This document shows, piece by piece, positions 33,999-46,600 of a stretch of 64,000 nt of DNA (positions are counted from its first letter, which is position 1; each line of letters opens with the position of its first letter). A program made the position numbers and the translations under genes. Under the pieces are notes generated by a model. It saw only the letters and a program-made list of their open reading frames with translations, was not told the DNA's origin and searched no databases. The DNA lies in assembly GCA_009760855.2 (NCBI GenBank), contig WPIO01000058.1, positions 1,852,001 through 1,916,000 of the forward strand. The letters are read 5' to 3'. The DNA is from Cristatella mucedo (taxonomy: Eukaryota > Bryozoa > Phylactolaemata > Cristatellidae).

Positions 33999-34444
33999 TT
34001 AAACCAGCTTCGCCAGCTAGATTTGATGCCATATGCTGACTAGGTGACATAAGGAAGGGGTCAGTATGGCCCTAGCATACGGAAACGAGCTACCAGTTAT
34101 ACAAGCAATGCCGGTGCTAATAATAATGCTTAAGCTGAGGCAGAAGCCGCTGACATAGTCAGCCAAGGGCCTATTGCAGCAGCTCAGAGTACCATGACCT
34201 GTACTGATCCCCAGCTACAACTTGATACGGCTGAAAATAATGGTGCTATTACAGGTCCATCATCTGAGAGTATCCGTGAAAATTTAGAAGTGGAGGCATC
34301 GAATGGTGGAGCTGGATTTGCCTCAGACAACAGTGCCGCCAACTCAAGTCGACATGCACTGCACACATCATCCGTATAAACCTAGGACACCGTACTACGT
34401 ACCTGCGGGACACTGTACCGCGAGACCGGAACTTTATAAATAAA

Positions 34445-34612
34445 AAAACCTAGCTGATTAAACAGCCTCTTTTTGTATAGCGACAGAAGAGCCTTGACGG
34501 CTATCACCACCGCATGCGGTGGCGATAAAGGATCGCCCACCTCAGGAATCAAACCCACGACCTCGGTACCGAGGTCGTGAAAGCTACCGCCTTACCTAGT
34601 GTGCCATCACGG
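34445..34612 (-). mobile_element. SINE, minus strand, present only in G2
   Basis: Reverse complement begins GAGCCGTGATGGCACACTAG and contains GGTTTGATTCC (B box) and CGCCACCGCATGCGGTGGTG (hairpin), ending in TAATCAGCTAGG and a T-rich tail. CTTTAT flanks both sides and is single at the G1 site (about 5,167), a plausible target duplication. Confidence 0.85.
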
Positions 34613-34640
34613 CTCACCCCATCACGGCTTTATCAGCTAC

Positions 34641-35520
34641 TGTTGGGAGGAGAGGATTTTGGGTCCGCCTGGTACGTCAACTCACCAAGCTTTCCCGCTG
34701 GAGACAGCTGACTCACTTACTTTCAGCAGTTGCTTGCAGGCCCGCGGGCTGGCCGAGCGTCCCGGATCAGCGTTTCCGAAATAAACGACATCTGTCTGAG
34801 CCGTCATGATCTTTGTGCGACTGCCCGTGCGAATATGACAAGGCACACGACTCGGCTAGACTGATGTATCAAAGAAAAAAGGATATCCGCTGCCGCGTTT
34901 TATGTAAGTACCAAGGAACTCTGGGGATTTGAGCTTGGAGGTATATCCGTCAAAATAGCTTCGAACTTACGCCAGTGCAGGTCTATTTAGATTGCAAACG
35001 AAGGCATGTTTATCTCTTCCTGTGCATGCTGAAAGTCTGCCTGTAACACTTATCGATCGGTCGCTGGTATGACCATAACCCGCTCGTCTGTGGGTTCGTA
35101 TAATTTCATCAGCAACGAAGACGATTTCGCTGGACGCCATGTGCTGGTTTGCATCCCGTAGCAGCCGTGCTGACTTTCATCCTATAGCTGCTGTGCCGGA
35201 CGGTCAGCTACCAGTGCTTGCTCTGTACTACTGGTAGCTTCCGTGCAGATGCCATTTGCACTCGATCACCCTGCTTTGGGAGCTAACGAGCAAATTCGCC
35301 AAATGCAGAATTTTGTAAATAGTATTTGGACGTAAGTCCAAATTCAAGATTATGTGCTGTGCAGGGAGGATTCTCGATACGTACTATGGTCCGTTAAGAG
35401 TGAGAGAACATTCTTTGCTTGCAGTGTCCGTCCGGCCCGAATGGTGTCTCCAACGCCGACTCCCATTTCGTGTTAGCATTATTAAATGCGAGTGCAATTT
35501 CGCTACATCTACGATTCGCA
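34641..35520 (+). repeat. Probable 3' LTR of gypsy G2
   Basis: TG...CA ends and 880 bp. AATAAA near 34,780. See G1 LTR at 5,180. Roughly 94% identical to it by eye, with a 200-bp stretch almost unchanged in the middle. Confidence 0.5.
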
Positions 35521-35522
35521 AG

Positions 35523-36297
35523 TAACGTAATGTAACGTACCTCCGTCTTTAACTGCACGAAGCCACAAAGACTATGTCAGTGTTACCCACGAGAGTTGTG
35601 TATTGAGCACTTTATGCAGTCTTTAGTGTCCATTTGGTAGCCAACAGCCTTCATTTCACGCAACCAAGAGAAATTGCCAAGCCTAGCCTAGTCACGACAG
35701 CAGCTGAGATAGTGACTGGCATGGAAGTAGCAGCTCAGGACCACTAGATACGATTAACCATGGTTGGCAGCAGGAGAGTAGTCGTTGCCTAATAATCGTG
35801 AAGTAATTTGCACAGTATAGGACCTGAAGTGCTAAAGGTTCTTTCGCCAACGGTCTCCAAGCCGAGAAATTGAGGAGCTAAATTTCTGTCTACACCGGAC
35901 CTGATGACACGAGGAGGCTAAAACTGGTGCAGCAGTTCAGCTAGGTAGGGAAGAGCCAAGCCATTGCCGGCATAGTGGGTCAGCCTAAAACCTTTGCTCT
36001 GTATCTGTTGATGAACAGGCAGGCATTTTAGCTCTTTTAGCTAAGTAGAGGCTTGGTGAAACCTCTGCGACTTGAAAACTAGGCTTAAAATGATATTCCT
36101 AGTTACTAGCAGTGACATATTCGTCTTTTGGTAAGGCATCAAAAATCGAATTGCAATAATAAAGGCGAGAAAGAGATAAGAACCTAGTGAAACTGTTGGC
36201 AAGCCGGCACGGAAAATAGCTCCGAATCTTAGATAGGGATCGGGCATGATGACTAGCTGTAGAAGCAGTCTTTTGAATCAAGCATTATAAAGCAGGT
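35523..36297 (-). mobile_element. LINE A 3' fragment (second copy)
   Basis: Same element as 6,061-6,835, duplicated with the block. Confidence 0.8.
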
Positions 36298-36388
36298 TGA
36301 AGCTAACTAAAGACATTGAATAAAGCAGGTCTGGTGCAGCACTGTCTGCTCAGAACCAACAGATGCTGACCGCCCAGCTATTCGTCGG

Positions 36389-36751
36389 ATGGACTCAAGG
36401 TCCGCAACCCCACAGATTTCCACCGACGGGCTTGGTGATTTCGAGATAGATCAGCTGATCTGCACGAAGCTGCAGCAGCTCTGGAGTGCTTCCGATGCAC
36501 GGCCGCCACTTCGGGCAAGAGCCCTACTGCTAACGGCACCAACAACCTATCCCAGTGACCTGGAGGCTACTCGTGCTTTCTCGGTGGGTGAGCCATTGGG
36601 TCGCAAAGTCGTCGATATTCAGGTTGATGCAATGCCACGCAGTGTGCTGCAGAAGACGAGCCAAGATTACGCGGCCGTTCTAGCACGAAGAGCTAGCCAC
36701 ACAGCACTGAGACGCTGCCTGGAGACGATCGCATCGAATACGGGCACCTAG
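36389..36751 (+). CDS. Hypothetical 120-codon open frame (second copy)
   Basis: Protein identical to that at 6,927-7,289. Unrecognised; may be a fragment. Confidence 0.25.
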   Translation: MDSRSATPQISTDGLGDFEIDQLICTKLQQLWSASDARPPLRARALLLTAPTTYPSDLEATRAFSVGEPLGRKVVDIQVDAMPRSVLQKTSQDYAAVLARRASHTALRRCLETIASNTGT

Positions 36752-37217
36752 GCACACTCGCCCTGACTGCAGCCTGATAGCCTGTGTCGTAATCGCCGGC
36801 CCCTACTTGCGGCCTGTACCCGTCCCTCTACTGTTGAAACGTTGGCCCGACCATCCAAACACACAAGCTCAGAGTTACTAGTGCACTGAAGCTTCATGTA
36901 TATCAAGCTCGAGCCGACGCCCTAAAAACTCATTTCGAGGCCTTGGTTACTAAGCTTGTAGAACAGCGTCGAGCCATTGGGTGACTGTCTTGCCAGCCGA
37001 AAGGCTTTTATACGTGCATTGAGGGCTGTTTCGAGGATTCCTTCTTGGTGGTCGCTGCGTTAAGCAAGGCCAGCCACAACCGGTCCGACAGCAGCTCGCC
37101 TTAAGCAGCCTTCCTAGACCTAGGCAACCTGCTTTCAGAAGGATCGCGTGATCGATGCTTCAGATCACCCTGCACAAAGTCGGGGCGGGCCTAAACTTCT
37201 GTGGGTTTTTAAAGTAG

Positions 37218-37718
37218 CTATATACGGTAACATCTATAAGAATGAAAGTTCCTACTCATAGGACGACAAAGAGCTTGAGCTTTTTCATGTGACAGCAAAG
37301 GGGCGGCCAGACGATGCACTGTCGCGCATTGTGTTTGACGTGGCCATATAAATAGTCGTGAGGTTGATCCTGGCAGGCGAGGCCTTAAGCCTTTCATCAG
37401 AGAGCCAGAAGAGCAAGAGGTTTGACGTGAAGCCCGAGTATTTTGGATAGTTATGCCGTGGCAAGAGAACGGGGTTCCTCGATCAATCCGGGCCAAATGG
37501 GGCCGATCTGGCTGTCCAGACTTTTCTGGATAATAATCGTGTGAGAAGTTTATATTGCACACTCGGAGAACCATTTCTCTTTCTAGGCATGCACGTATGC
37601 CCGAACGGAAGAATTTGAAGAGGTCAGTTTTGGATTGTGCTCTGACGCCCTGCCCATAATAGTCTACCTCCCTTTTTTCTTCATTGCTGCTCTGCCATCT
37701 GTAATAGGCTTCATCCAC
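37218..37718 (-). CDS. Hypothetical 166-codon open frame, broken in the other copy
   Basis: Starts MDEAYYRWQSSNEEKREVD and ends RNFHSYRCYRI. No family recognised. In copy 1 the frame is split by one extra base near 8,050. It lies about 460 bp beyond the stop of the duplicated DNMT1 last exon, on the same strand, in what would be 3' flank. Probably chance. Confidence 0.15.
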   Translation of the reverse strand: MDEAYYRWQSSNEEKREVDYYGQGVRAQSKTDLFKFFRSGIRACLEREMVLRVCNINFSHDYYPEKSGQPDRPHLARIDRGTPFSCHGITIQNTRASRQTSCSSGSLMKGLRPRLPGSTSRLFIWPRQTQCATVHRLAAPLLSHEKAQALCRPMSRNFHSYRCYRI

Positions 37719-38181
37719 ACTGAAACGGCTTCGTACGTCACAGTGTCAGCAGTCCATGTCCGTCCAAGAGCTCCTACTGCAGCCGCTCGTCCGCTCAATT
37801 TCCGTTCCGTCTGAGGACGGCTGGTCTGCTCGATATGGTGCTACTACGGGAGAGTACGCCGATCCCTGGGATACCGGGTACAACTCCGGCTTGCTTCATG
37901 CTGTGCTCAACCGACCTAGCCGTCTCGACGGCGGCAACATACCGGCTAGACGTACGGTGTGGCATTCTCATACAATGAAACAAGTTCAAACTTGAAATGT
38001 ATTATGAAGAAGAGATCCGGTCATAATGAAATCACAAAAAATGGACAGGGCGACCAAGAAACGGTCCACAGCACAGCTTCTGGGTAGAGGCTACAGCCTC
38101 GACCGTTGCGAATCTGACATACTACTCCACGGGCATCGCAAGGAAATGTGCCAGCTTTGTTTGACGTGTGCCTTTCTCGCC

Positions 38182-38259
38182 TCAATTCTTCCACGCGAGG
38201 GACTTCTTTATTTCGTATCCAATCGCTCTTGCAAGTGGGGGTGGAACAGCATTCCCAAT
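38182..38259 (-). pseudogene. DNMT1: Duplicated DNMT1 terminal exon
   Basis: Identical to 8,722-8,799: splice acceptor, motif X ([13 protein letters not shown]) and stop. No other DNMT1 exon is near, and upstream sequence after 38,295 is LINE A, so it has no partner exon here. Confidence 0.9.
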
Positions 38260-38295
38260 CTACAAAGACACATTTAGCACCAGCTGCATTGTCGA

Positions 38296-38640
38296 ACTGG
38301 AGCTGGTGCAGCAGCTCAGCTAAGTACGGAGGAGCCAAGCCGTGGCAAGCATAGTGAGTCAGCCTAAAAACTTCTGCTCGCTAAAAACGCTCTGCATCCG
38401 TTTATAAACAGGCAGGTATTGTAGTTCTTTTAGCTAAGAAGACGCTTGGTCAAACCTCTGCGACTTGAAAACTAGGCTTGCAATGATTTTCCTAGCTACT
38501 TGCAGTGGCATATTCGTCTTTTGGTAAGGCATTAAAAATTGAATTGCAATCATGAAGCCGAGAAAGAGCTAAGAAGAAAACTGTTTGCAAGCCGCCGTTG
38601 AAGAATCTTAGATAGGGATTGGCCTTGACGTTGGCTTCGA
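38296..38640 (-). mobile_element. LINE A fragment next to duplicated block
   Basis: Aligns with about 6,462-6,800 (GGTGCAGCAGCTCAGCTAAG, GAGGAGCCAAGCCGTGGCAA). Lacks the LINE 3' UTR, so the duplicated block joins it in mid-element. Confidence 0.75.
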
Positions 38641-38921
38641 GGTACGAGCTTTCACTTTTTTCCTTTGAGTTGCGTTCTAAAGTACGGGTTACGAACCAGC
38701 TTCAGACACCTTACCACTGGTCTCCGAAGTGAATTTTACACTGTGTGGTTACTCAGGCCAATTTCAGGTTGGGCATCGAACGACGTTGCAAGACGCTACC
38801 CTACAACTCGGGTGTGAGGCTAAGCACAGGCCTATTGGTTTTGTCCAGACAGACGGGGAAGCCAGAGCCATCGCAGCGACTGGACGCACAAGATCGCCAG
38901 ACTCCGGTGTTAAATCTGAAT

Positions 38922-38971
<50 letters not shown>

Positions 38972-39137
38972 ATAGCGCCCCAAGAGAACTTAATCTCTAT
39001 TCAGGCGCGTCACATATGCCTCCGGGCACATATGTCACATATGCCCACGACCTCAGCCAGACGTTGGTCGGGGGGGGGGGCGAGCACCTTAACCGCTGGA
39101 CCAAACCAGCTCGGCAGTCTACCGGCCAGTATACTCG
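38641..39137. other. TA microsatellite, LINE B-like hairpin, G run
   Basis: TA run at 38,926-38,967, then a minus-strand LINE B-type 3' hairpin (GCGCCCCAAGAGAACTTAAT, 38,975-39,010), a short triplicated CACATATG stretch (39,011-39,042) and a G run at 39,070-39,080. No gene recognised. Confidence 0.6.
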
Positions 39138-39185
39138 GCAGTCTACCAGTGAAGACCACATTAACACTGATATGATGGTTTAGGG
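39138..39185 (-). mobile_element. LINE A, left of hAT insertion
   Basis: GTCTACCAGTGAAGACCACA aligns with 29,315-29,365 and continues after the hAT element at 41,901. Confidence 0.75.
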
Positions 39186-41892
39186 CAGGGGTGTCCAACC
39201 TTTTTGCGTTGGGGGCCACATTTCAAAAATTTAAAAGGTCCGGGGGCCACATGTAAATTGGCGTAGTTGACCGCATCAGAAAATAAAATCGTAATTTAGT
39301 ATGAATATTACTATTATACTTAATAAATAAACCGCAATACAATAGTATTTTTAGCATAATTATAATTAAAAATAATAGATAATAAAAATTTAATCATTTG
39401 TCCTGGAAAATAATTCGATAGATATTATGGCCAATCTTTTACTTTTGGATTTTTATTTAAGTAACATGAAGAAAGAAACTTATAAAACTTACAAAGTTAC
39501 ATGACAAGGACTTACATAATATTAATGTCTTCGGATTAATTAAATGCCACAGGTATTCAATGTCTTCTGCACTGCAGGCATCAATAAGATATTTGGCATT
39601 GTTTCTGTTTGCTTAAAAAGTCGACGTCTGCTGCAACAGTGGATGTGGCAATTCTAAGGATTCCTGATAAATGTTCATCTGTGAGAACGGATCGAGTATT
39701 TGTTTTCACATTTTTCAGTCTGGAAAAAAGATGTTCACAGCAATATGTGCTGCCAAAAAGTACAATATACCTGCGAGCATGTTTGGCTAGGTCAGGAAAA
39801 GACTCTGATGAAACATACTGCTTGTAAAAGGTAACAAGGTCATGCTGATCATAAGCAGTTTTTAAATAGCTGTCATTATGAATGTCGATTAGTTCGAGTT
39901 GAAATTCATCATGTGCATCAGAGGGATCGATATTAAATGGATTACTAATCATTTTCATGTCATCCGCATGTTGTTGGAAATCCTGAAACCTCTCTTCGAA
40001 TTCATCAACAAGTTTGCTAACAAGAGTGGAGTACTTCACATGAGCCAGCGTTTCAGGCGATCTTGTTGCTAGTGTTGTGAAATGTAACAGTCTCTTCTGA
40101 TCTAAGTGTTTCCGGAAAAGTTTCAGCTTTTGCACAAACGCGGAAGCACACTCATACATTGTATGGACCAGTTGATCCTTACCTTAGAGTTTGACATTAA
40201 GATCTGCAAGATGTTAAGTCATGTCCACCAAAAAAGCCAAGTCACTCGACCACTGCTGGTCATCGAGGAAGCCAGCATCTTTTCCCTTTTCTGTCATAAA
40301 TGTTTTTATTTCGTTCCGAAGTGACCAAAACCTGGCTAACGTGTTTGCCCTACTTAGCCAATGGACTTTGCAGAAATAAATCATATCACAATGATCTGAT
40401 CCCAACTCTTCAAGGAAAGCCTGAAATTGTCTGTGGTTCAGCGCACGAGACCTTATCATATTGACTGTTGAAACTACATTGTCCATTACATGTTGCATGC
40501 TCAAGACCTTTGCACATATCTGTTCTTGGCGAATGATGCAGTGATGACTGACAATTTCGTGAGGTACTAATTTTACCATTAAAGATACAAATTTACTGTG
40601 TCTACCTGTCATTGAAGGGGCTCCGTCTGTGGTAAAACCAATCAATTTAGTTTCAGGAAGATTAAATTTTGTGAGGACCCTCTTGACCTGATCCAAAATA
40701 TCCCTCCCCGTTGTAGTGCCTTTCATTGAACATATATCCAACAGTTCTTCGATAATGACAAACTTTCCTGTTACTCCGCGTACAAACACCGACAGTTGAG
40801 CCGTCTCACTATTGTCCGTGCTTTCGTCGAGCGCAAGAGAATAAAATTCGCATTCAGCAAGTCTTTTAGTGAGACTTTCTTCTATGTTGGATGCGAGCTC
40901 GTCAACTCTTCTCGCAACCGTTTGATGAGAAAGACTGACTTTCCCTACTTCTGACTTCTTTTCTGGACAGAACACACCAGTAAACAGCCTGAGACATTCC
41001 TTAACAAATTAAATATCGGAAAATGCTTTCCCCGCTTAGCTATAGCTTCAGCTATTAAAAAACTTACTTTGGTTGAAGCCTCAGACTTATTGCTGACTGC
41101 TGTAAACAATGACTGCTGTCCGATGACGCTCTGTTTCAACGAGTTCACGCGATCAATTCGAAGTTGACCAGTCAGGCTGGTGTACCTGTCGCCATGCTTT
41201 GTTGAAAAATGTCGCTTAACATTGTACTCCTTTGCAACGGCAATTGTTTCTTGGCCTATTAGGCACATTTATCTACCAAAGCGTTCCATTACAAAATAGT
41301 CTACAGTCCAAGATGCTTTGAAAAGTCTTCCTTCTGCGTCAATTTTTCGTTTTTTGCTAGTATTCACATTCGCCGCCATTTTTCTCTGTGAAATAAAAAA
41401 CAGATCAGTTACGAATTGATTAATTCATATATTGTATCACAGCAATATCTTAGTATTAGTAAGTAAGTTGAGCAATACGCGTTTTTTGAAAAACCTACCT
41501 CGCTGATTCCAGTTCATGCAGCAGCAGCTGAGAAACGGCTCTTTTTTTCTATCCATAGTGTGAAACAGCTAATTCCGCTTGCGGAAGCGTTATGAATTTG
41601 ATCGTAATGGCGCCACTGTAGCACAAATATATTGCCCTTTCACGCCAAAATGTTCACATGAAGGCTAGCAAAATAAATCTATTTTTACCTTCACGCGAAA
41701 ATAGCCATTCGGACACCTTCACGCTTCACGCGCGCGTTAAGTACATCAAAGCGCCTTATATCGCCGTTTGTAATGATAAAAAATTAACGAAAAACATGGA
41801 GTGACAAATATTTTTGGGATAACGTGGCGGGCCGCATAGAAGACCTCGGCGGGCCGGGTTGTGGCCCGTGGGCCACGTGTTGGACACCCCTG
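39186..41892 (-). mobile_element. hAT DNA transposon with perfect 8-bp target duplication
   Basis: 2,707 bp. Terminal inverted repeats begin CAGGGGTGTCCAAC at both ends. The flanks GTTTAGGG at 39,178-39,185 and 41,893-41,900 are identical 8-bp target duplications, the hAT hallmark. Uninterrupted LINE A (29,315-29,400) shows a single copy at the matching site (TTTTAGGG). Subterminal GGGGCCACAT repeats lie near the left end and GGGCCGCAT/GTGGGCCACG near the right end. Confidence 0.97.
39581..41379 (-). pseudogene. hAT transposase (GTF2IRD2/ZBED-like), disabled
   Basis: Cut-and-paste transposase. ATG at 41,379 (MAANVNTSKKRKIDAE). The BED-like finger region FGR-stop-MCLIGQETIAVAKEYNVKRH has an in-frame stop at 41,269-41,271 and CLIG where CLIC is usual. 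A frameshift lies near 41,000, between FPIFNL and VFCPEKKSEVGK. The core follows: LSHQTVARRVDELASNIEE, YSLALDESTDNSETAQLSVF, KLIGFTTDGAPSMTGRHSKF. Two more stops lie at 40,211-40,213 and about 40,180. The C-terminal dimerisation region follows: HARRYIVLFGSTYCCEHLFS, SVLTDEHLSGILRIATS. It matches the family of domesticated vertebrate GTF2IRD2-type hAT proteins. Confidence 0.95.
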
Positions 41893-41900
41893 GTTTAGGG

Positions 41901-43675
41901 TCTTCAGAAGACGAGCTCTTTTTACAAGACCTTATTCGGGTAGCCACATCGCATGCAGAAACCTCGGACAAACTTTTAAGGAAGGCCACAGGTTATTATT
42001 CTACAATTGCTTTAATCGGAGGGGCTTTACAGAAGCAGCCATGCACACAATTTTTTCTGGTAAAATGACCAAAAATCTTTCGGCTGAGCCGTTAATGTCT
42101 GACCTCTTCAGTCAGACCTCTTAGCATTAGACAGTAAACTGCTTATCATGCTAGAAATCTGTTTTGGATCGGACTGGCAGGAATTCAGCTTTCGAGGGAA
42201 AAAAGAAGCCCTGGCTTTTTTAAACCTCCATGTGAAAACTCGAAGTCTTTGAAATTTACTAGATCTGCCTCAGACCCCGATTTCTTAAAACGACATTTAA
42301 GACTTCGCTAAACACGGCTTATCTTTGGAATTTTTTTGTAAATTGAAAGGAATCTCCACGACTCTGTACACGGACAGAAATAACGGAAGCGTGCTTTTTT
42401 CAAGAGCACTCCTGAGTGCCAAGTTCACGGCATCAGTAAGGGTATTGCTGCTTTCGGTTGAGTCTAGGACATGTCAAGAAGACCTGCATCAAAAACAGAT
42501 TTTGAAAATGTGTCTATTTATAAGCTTTTTAAGTTACGTCACCGGAGAAGTTCGACATTACCCTGTATATAAAAGGGAGCAGGAATAGTAAACGAGTCGA
42601 ACAATGATTCGAGAGGGTCAGCCGGCACACCACAAAGTCAGTAGGGAAGACATCCTGAGTAATCACGAGATCTAGAATATGGCCACCGAGGTGGGTGGTA
42701 CGATTAACATGTGGGACTAAACCAAATATCTCCAGACAGTCGAGAAATAAGCGGACCTTGCTGTTAATAGGGTTTCAATGTGAATATTGAAGTCTCCAGC
42801 AATCAGTAAAGGCCCCTTCACACGATAGTATTTTAGCCAGGAATTCAATAAACTCCACTATAAACATGTTTAGACAGCAAGAAGGAGGTCGGTATGTCAC
42901 AACGGTGAGAGGCAGTGGCTTTGATAAGGATCTGATTGCAACCAATTCAAACTATGGCCCATGCGAAAACTGCACGTCCTATAGCCAAACGATTCATAAG
43001 CAACAATTTTGACCCAGCCACCAATCTTGCCAGAACTCATGGACTGACAAATGAAAACCCGGGTAGGGTGGTCTCAGATATGCAGCTACTGGAACAAGGC
43101 GTCATCCAAGTTTCGGTAAGCAGAAATGCATCTAGGTTCTCCTGGGCCACTGATCGCGGATGAGTAACCCCTTGGCTTTTAGCGAGCAGAGGTTTAATTG
43201 CAGGAATTTAAGTGGCTGTCCTACAACTGAGCGACGGTAAAGCGCTTTGTATTGCAGCCAGTACGTATCCGGCCCGGAAGACGCTGGCCCTTCGAATTTG
43301 AAATGAACCTTAGTAACGACCACCGGTCAATGTTTCACACCAGGCTGAGGTATGGCAGGTGAGATACTACAGCAAGGAGTACTGTTCAGTGCTTTAAACT
43401 TACGGGTTGTGGGCTTGCTAGCAGAGCTGTTGATAGCGAATGCAGGAAGCAGAGAGGTTCTCACTGACCCTCCGAAGAAGGCCTGCCGGTAGGAATCGGC
43501 TAATGGCGACATCGCTCCTTATGCTAGGCAGGTCCTGTTGTCTGTAGCATATCCAAGGACAGCTCATAAACAGTCGCAGCGAAGATAGCAGCGGAATACC
43601 CGAATGTTTCGCAGGGAAATCAAGTAAAGGACTACAACAGGCTAGGAGTCACCCGAGGCCACTCTCTAGTACGGT
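41901..43675 (-). mobile_element. LINE A, right of hAT insertion, to 5' end
   Basis: Continues LINE A through the endonuclease region (LQLNLCSLKAKGLLIRDQ near 43,160-43,210) to a 5' end aligned with 4,470 of copy 1 (GAGGCCACTCTCTAGTACGG). Frames heavily broken. Confidence 0.85.
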
Positions 43676-43689
43676 AAGGAAAACTGATT

Positions 43690-46600
43690 GGACAATGCTG
43701 GATCATCAGGAGATCCTTCTCGGCCGGCCACAGAGTGCTGCCGCTGAGCCTCAAGACCAGCTCCATCGCAAGATATGCATGAATGGGTGGCCATTTCAGA
43801 CGCAAGTTCTATCGTCTAAGTTCGAGGGTGATTGACGAAACATTTCCCGCTTCTTCTTTTTACACCAAGTAGTTTTTGTCTTTGTCAGCTTGACACCTTC
43901 TCTACTTCAAAGCGGGCTTTTAGTCAATGCTTTTGCTTTGAAGAGATCATCTGTAGCACTCCTCTAAGCACCTTATCCAAGATCGTGGGCTCAGTGAAAT
44001 TTAAAGGTGTGCGTTTTTCTGAAACTCCTGGTTAGCCCCTATTAGTACGTTGCTGTTAGGAGCCGTGGCACTTGAATGCAGGTCACTCATCACCGCTTAC
44101 CTGGATGTACATCGATATTTTTTTAGAGGCTAAATCGGCGTAAAATGCCCTGTCCTGTTAAAGCGAGAATGCTGTTCTTCCAGATAATCCTACCGGTGCA
44201 GTGATTAAGTCCCTTTTGTTTTACCACGCCAATGAGAGTTTATCACTTCACTAAATATGTCATGGGCATGTTTTTAGGGGCTTAATATTATCTGCTCTTC
44301 CTCTGGTATAACTAAACGATTATTTTTTGTTTTCAATGCAATCGCTTAAATTCAGCTGAAAGTGTTAATTCGACAGTAATTTGTAATGCTCCGGTGTTCT
44401 CATTTGAGTTATTCCTATGTTACACTAAAGCAGAGATATAATTTGAAAAAGTCGGAGCGCATGGTGATGGTCACGTTGCAGGAATATTTCGGTAGAGAGA
44501 GGTCTCCTATTCTGACTCCCTAGATGTTCTATCAAAATGATTTGGGTTTAATCATTCATTACCACATTGAGTCAATTGAAGTTGACTATTAATGTCTGTG
44601 AGGTAAGTGTCACCTAACCAGTCACTGCAGCAATTTCAATTACTTTAATGACGATGCTGGCTAAGCATGGTCAGCGTGAATAGCCCAATAACTGCCGTTT
44701 CGATCGGAATCACTTTTAAAGGGCTCGTTGGATAAAGGGTGAGCCTCAACTGACCCATAACATGACCTTTTGGATATTCTCAGGCTGTTCATCTGCTGCC
44801 TGAGCCACGAATATGGCACGACACGATACAGATTAATCAAGATGCCAAAATTGAGCTTTAACCATGCCAATTCTTCATATCGTCGTCAGATAGTTATCGT
44901 CAGTCACGAAGTAGGATATCGTAATCAATATTTTTAATATCCGATAGGTCAATCAGTGCCAGTGCTACATCATTTCCACTTTCATTGCAGCTTACAATAT
45001 CGCCATGAGAATAATGTGGTTTCAACGCAGCAGCACTGTAACTTGAGATACCTTTTTGCAAAGATATCCCCGTAAGTCAGCACAGCGGACATCTACTTCA
45101 CAGTAACAGTCTGTTTGGGAATTCAGGAAAAAGAATCAATTGAGACCGTACTGAAAACCATTACAAAGACGCTCTTGCAAGAGTGAGCTACTGTATACTA
45201 TCCGTCCGTCTTGGTCAACCCTCTTAGCTGCAATGCCATACAAACAATGTTGTAAGCTTTCGCAAGAATAGCCTGACTGAATTTAGGAAGTTTTCAGATT
45301 CTGAATTGGTGTCGCTACTTTATTGTCTTTCCAAGTATAAACGGATTAATAGACAAAGAAATGGCATTCTGTTTTCGAGGACTTAGCATGGCAACATCTG
45401 TCCAAAAAATTGCTGTCGTTCATAAACTGCTGTGAGTGAGCTTCCTCGAGCCAATAGACTATGAAGAAACAAACTAAACAATAGGAATGGCGCCGGCTTC
45501 AGGATGTGAGGAAGATAAATAAATATTTTTACGGCTGGTAGCACAGTGTGCGATCAAAGGCGAAAAAGTCCGCATCTTGTGGAGGTTTATGACTTCATCA
45601 AAAAAAGGAACGAACTAAAATGTATTGATCAAATTGATGAAATTAAAACTCTGCCAGTTTTGTTGCAATGTCGAGGAAGTAGTAGGATATAAATAGCTAC
45701 TAGCTGAAGTGAGGGACTGCTCTACTGACTACTACCATGTCAGGCACTCTAAATTTCGGTCGCATATTTGTACCAAGGCTCGTGCCGGTTTAACTCACAG
45801 CTGCTTAGAGCTTGCACACGCCGACTCCACAATAAATTTCTTGCTATTGCTGAACATTTGGCCCCAAGATATCGCTATTTCTGCAAATTTTTCTAACGCT
45901 TCAAATTTCCAAAGAAATTTCATCGGCACTAAGTTTCCTTACAAATTTGAAAGACAAAAATTGGTCATTCACTAAAAATACCTTTAAGTGTAAACCACAG
46001 CAGCGGATGACTGCACTCTCATTGATTTACTTTGGATATACTTTGAAAGCTCAGATCGGTTAATCGCACAAATATCATAAATTGTGATTAATATTTTATT
46101 AACATTGGGTATACGTGCGTGAAGCTATCCTACTTATAATTTTCTTTATTCAGCTCGAGTTTGTTGAATGGACACGTCATTCGCACGCAAATTTGAAATA
46201 ACCGGGTTTTCCAGCTAGTGTAAGTTGCATAAACGTTGGACTCCGTTAGCATGTGCTGCATGAGCACAAAAATAAAACAGGGGGCATCTTGTTTCCAGAA
46301 ACGGTATCTTAAATTATACTGATCTATCATCACTTTTAAGGAGACCATGCAATTCAAAAATCAGAGCCTGAATAATAATTTTGAAACGATTGTTATGACC
46401 ATTCGTTTTCCGCGAAAATATCGTGATAATTTTACTGATCAGAAATTATTTAGAGGTCTCCTCTACTTGCTACTTGTATTCCTAATGCAGTAGCTCTCCA
46501 AAAAAGAACACAGCCAGCGGGAAGCTGCAGCGATAAGAGCTTCTTGGGGTCAGTACTATCGACCATGGACACCCAGCATCGATTCTGAGCGTTCGCAAGC

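Larger units (their letters stand above)
31770..35520 (+). mobile_element. Degenerate Ty3/gypsy retrotransposon (copy G2)
   Basis: Contains the RT C-terminal half (31,790-32,120), RNase H (about 32,190-32,720), integrase (32,880-33,720), polyprotein tail (33,751-34,440) and probable LTR (34,641-35,520). The RT box YLDD reads YQSD. Broken by many stops and frameshifts. It carries two SINEs, 33,811-33,998 (shared with G1) and 34,445-34,612 (G2 only). G1 is its closest relative in the window. Confidence 0.85.
35521..38295. repeat. Duplicated block, copy 2
   Basis: About 99.8% identical by eye to 6,059-8,835, in the same orientation, offset 29,460-29,462. It ends at ...GCATTGTCGA, after which copy 1 continues in the DNMT1 intron and this copy continues in LINE A. 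Confidence 0.9.

Noticed and set aside
35521..38295. Copy 2 of the block as a LINE-mobilised retrocopy of the DNMT1 3' transcript (it ends at a LINE A tail and breaks in an intron, like a 5' truncation)
   Set aside because: Attractive, but the same gypsy LTR end flanks both copies at the same base, which independent insertion would not give. A DNA-level duplication is simpler.
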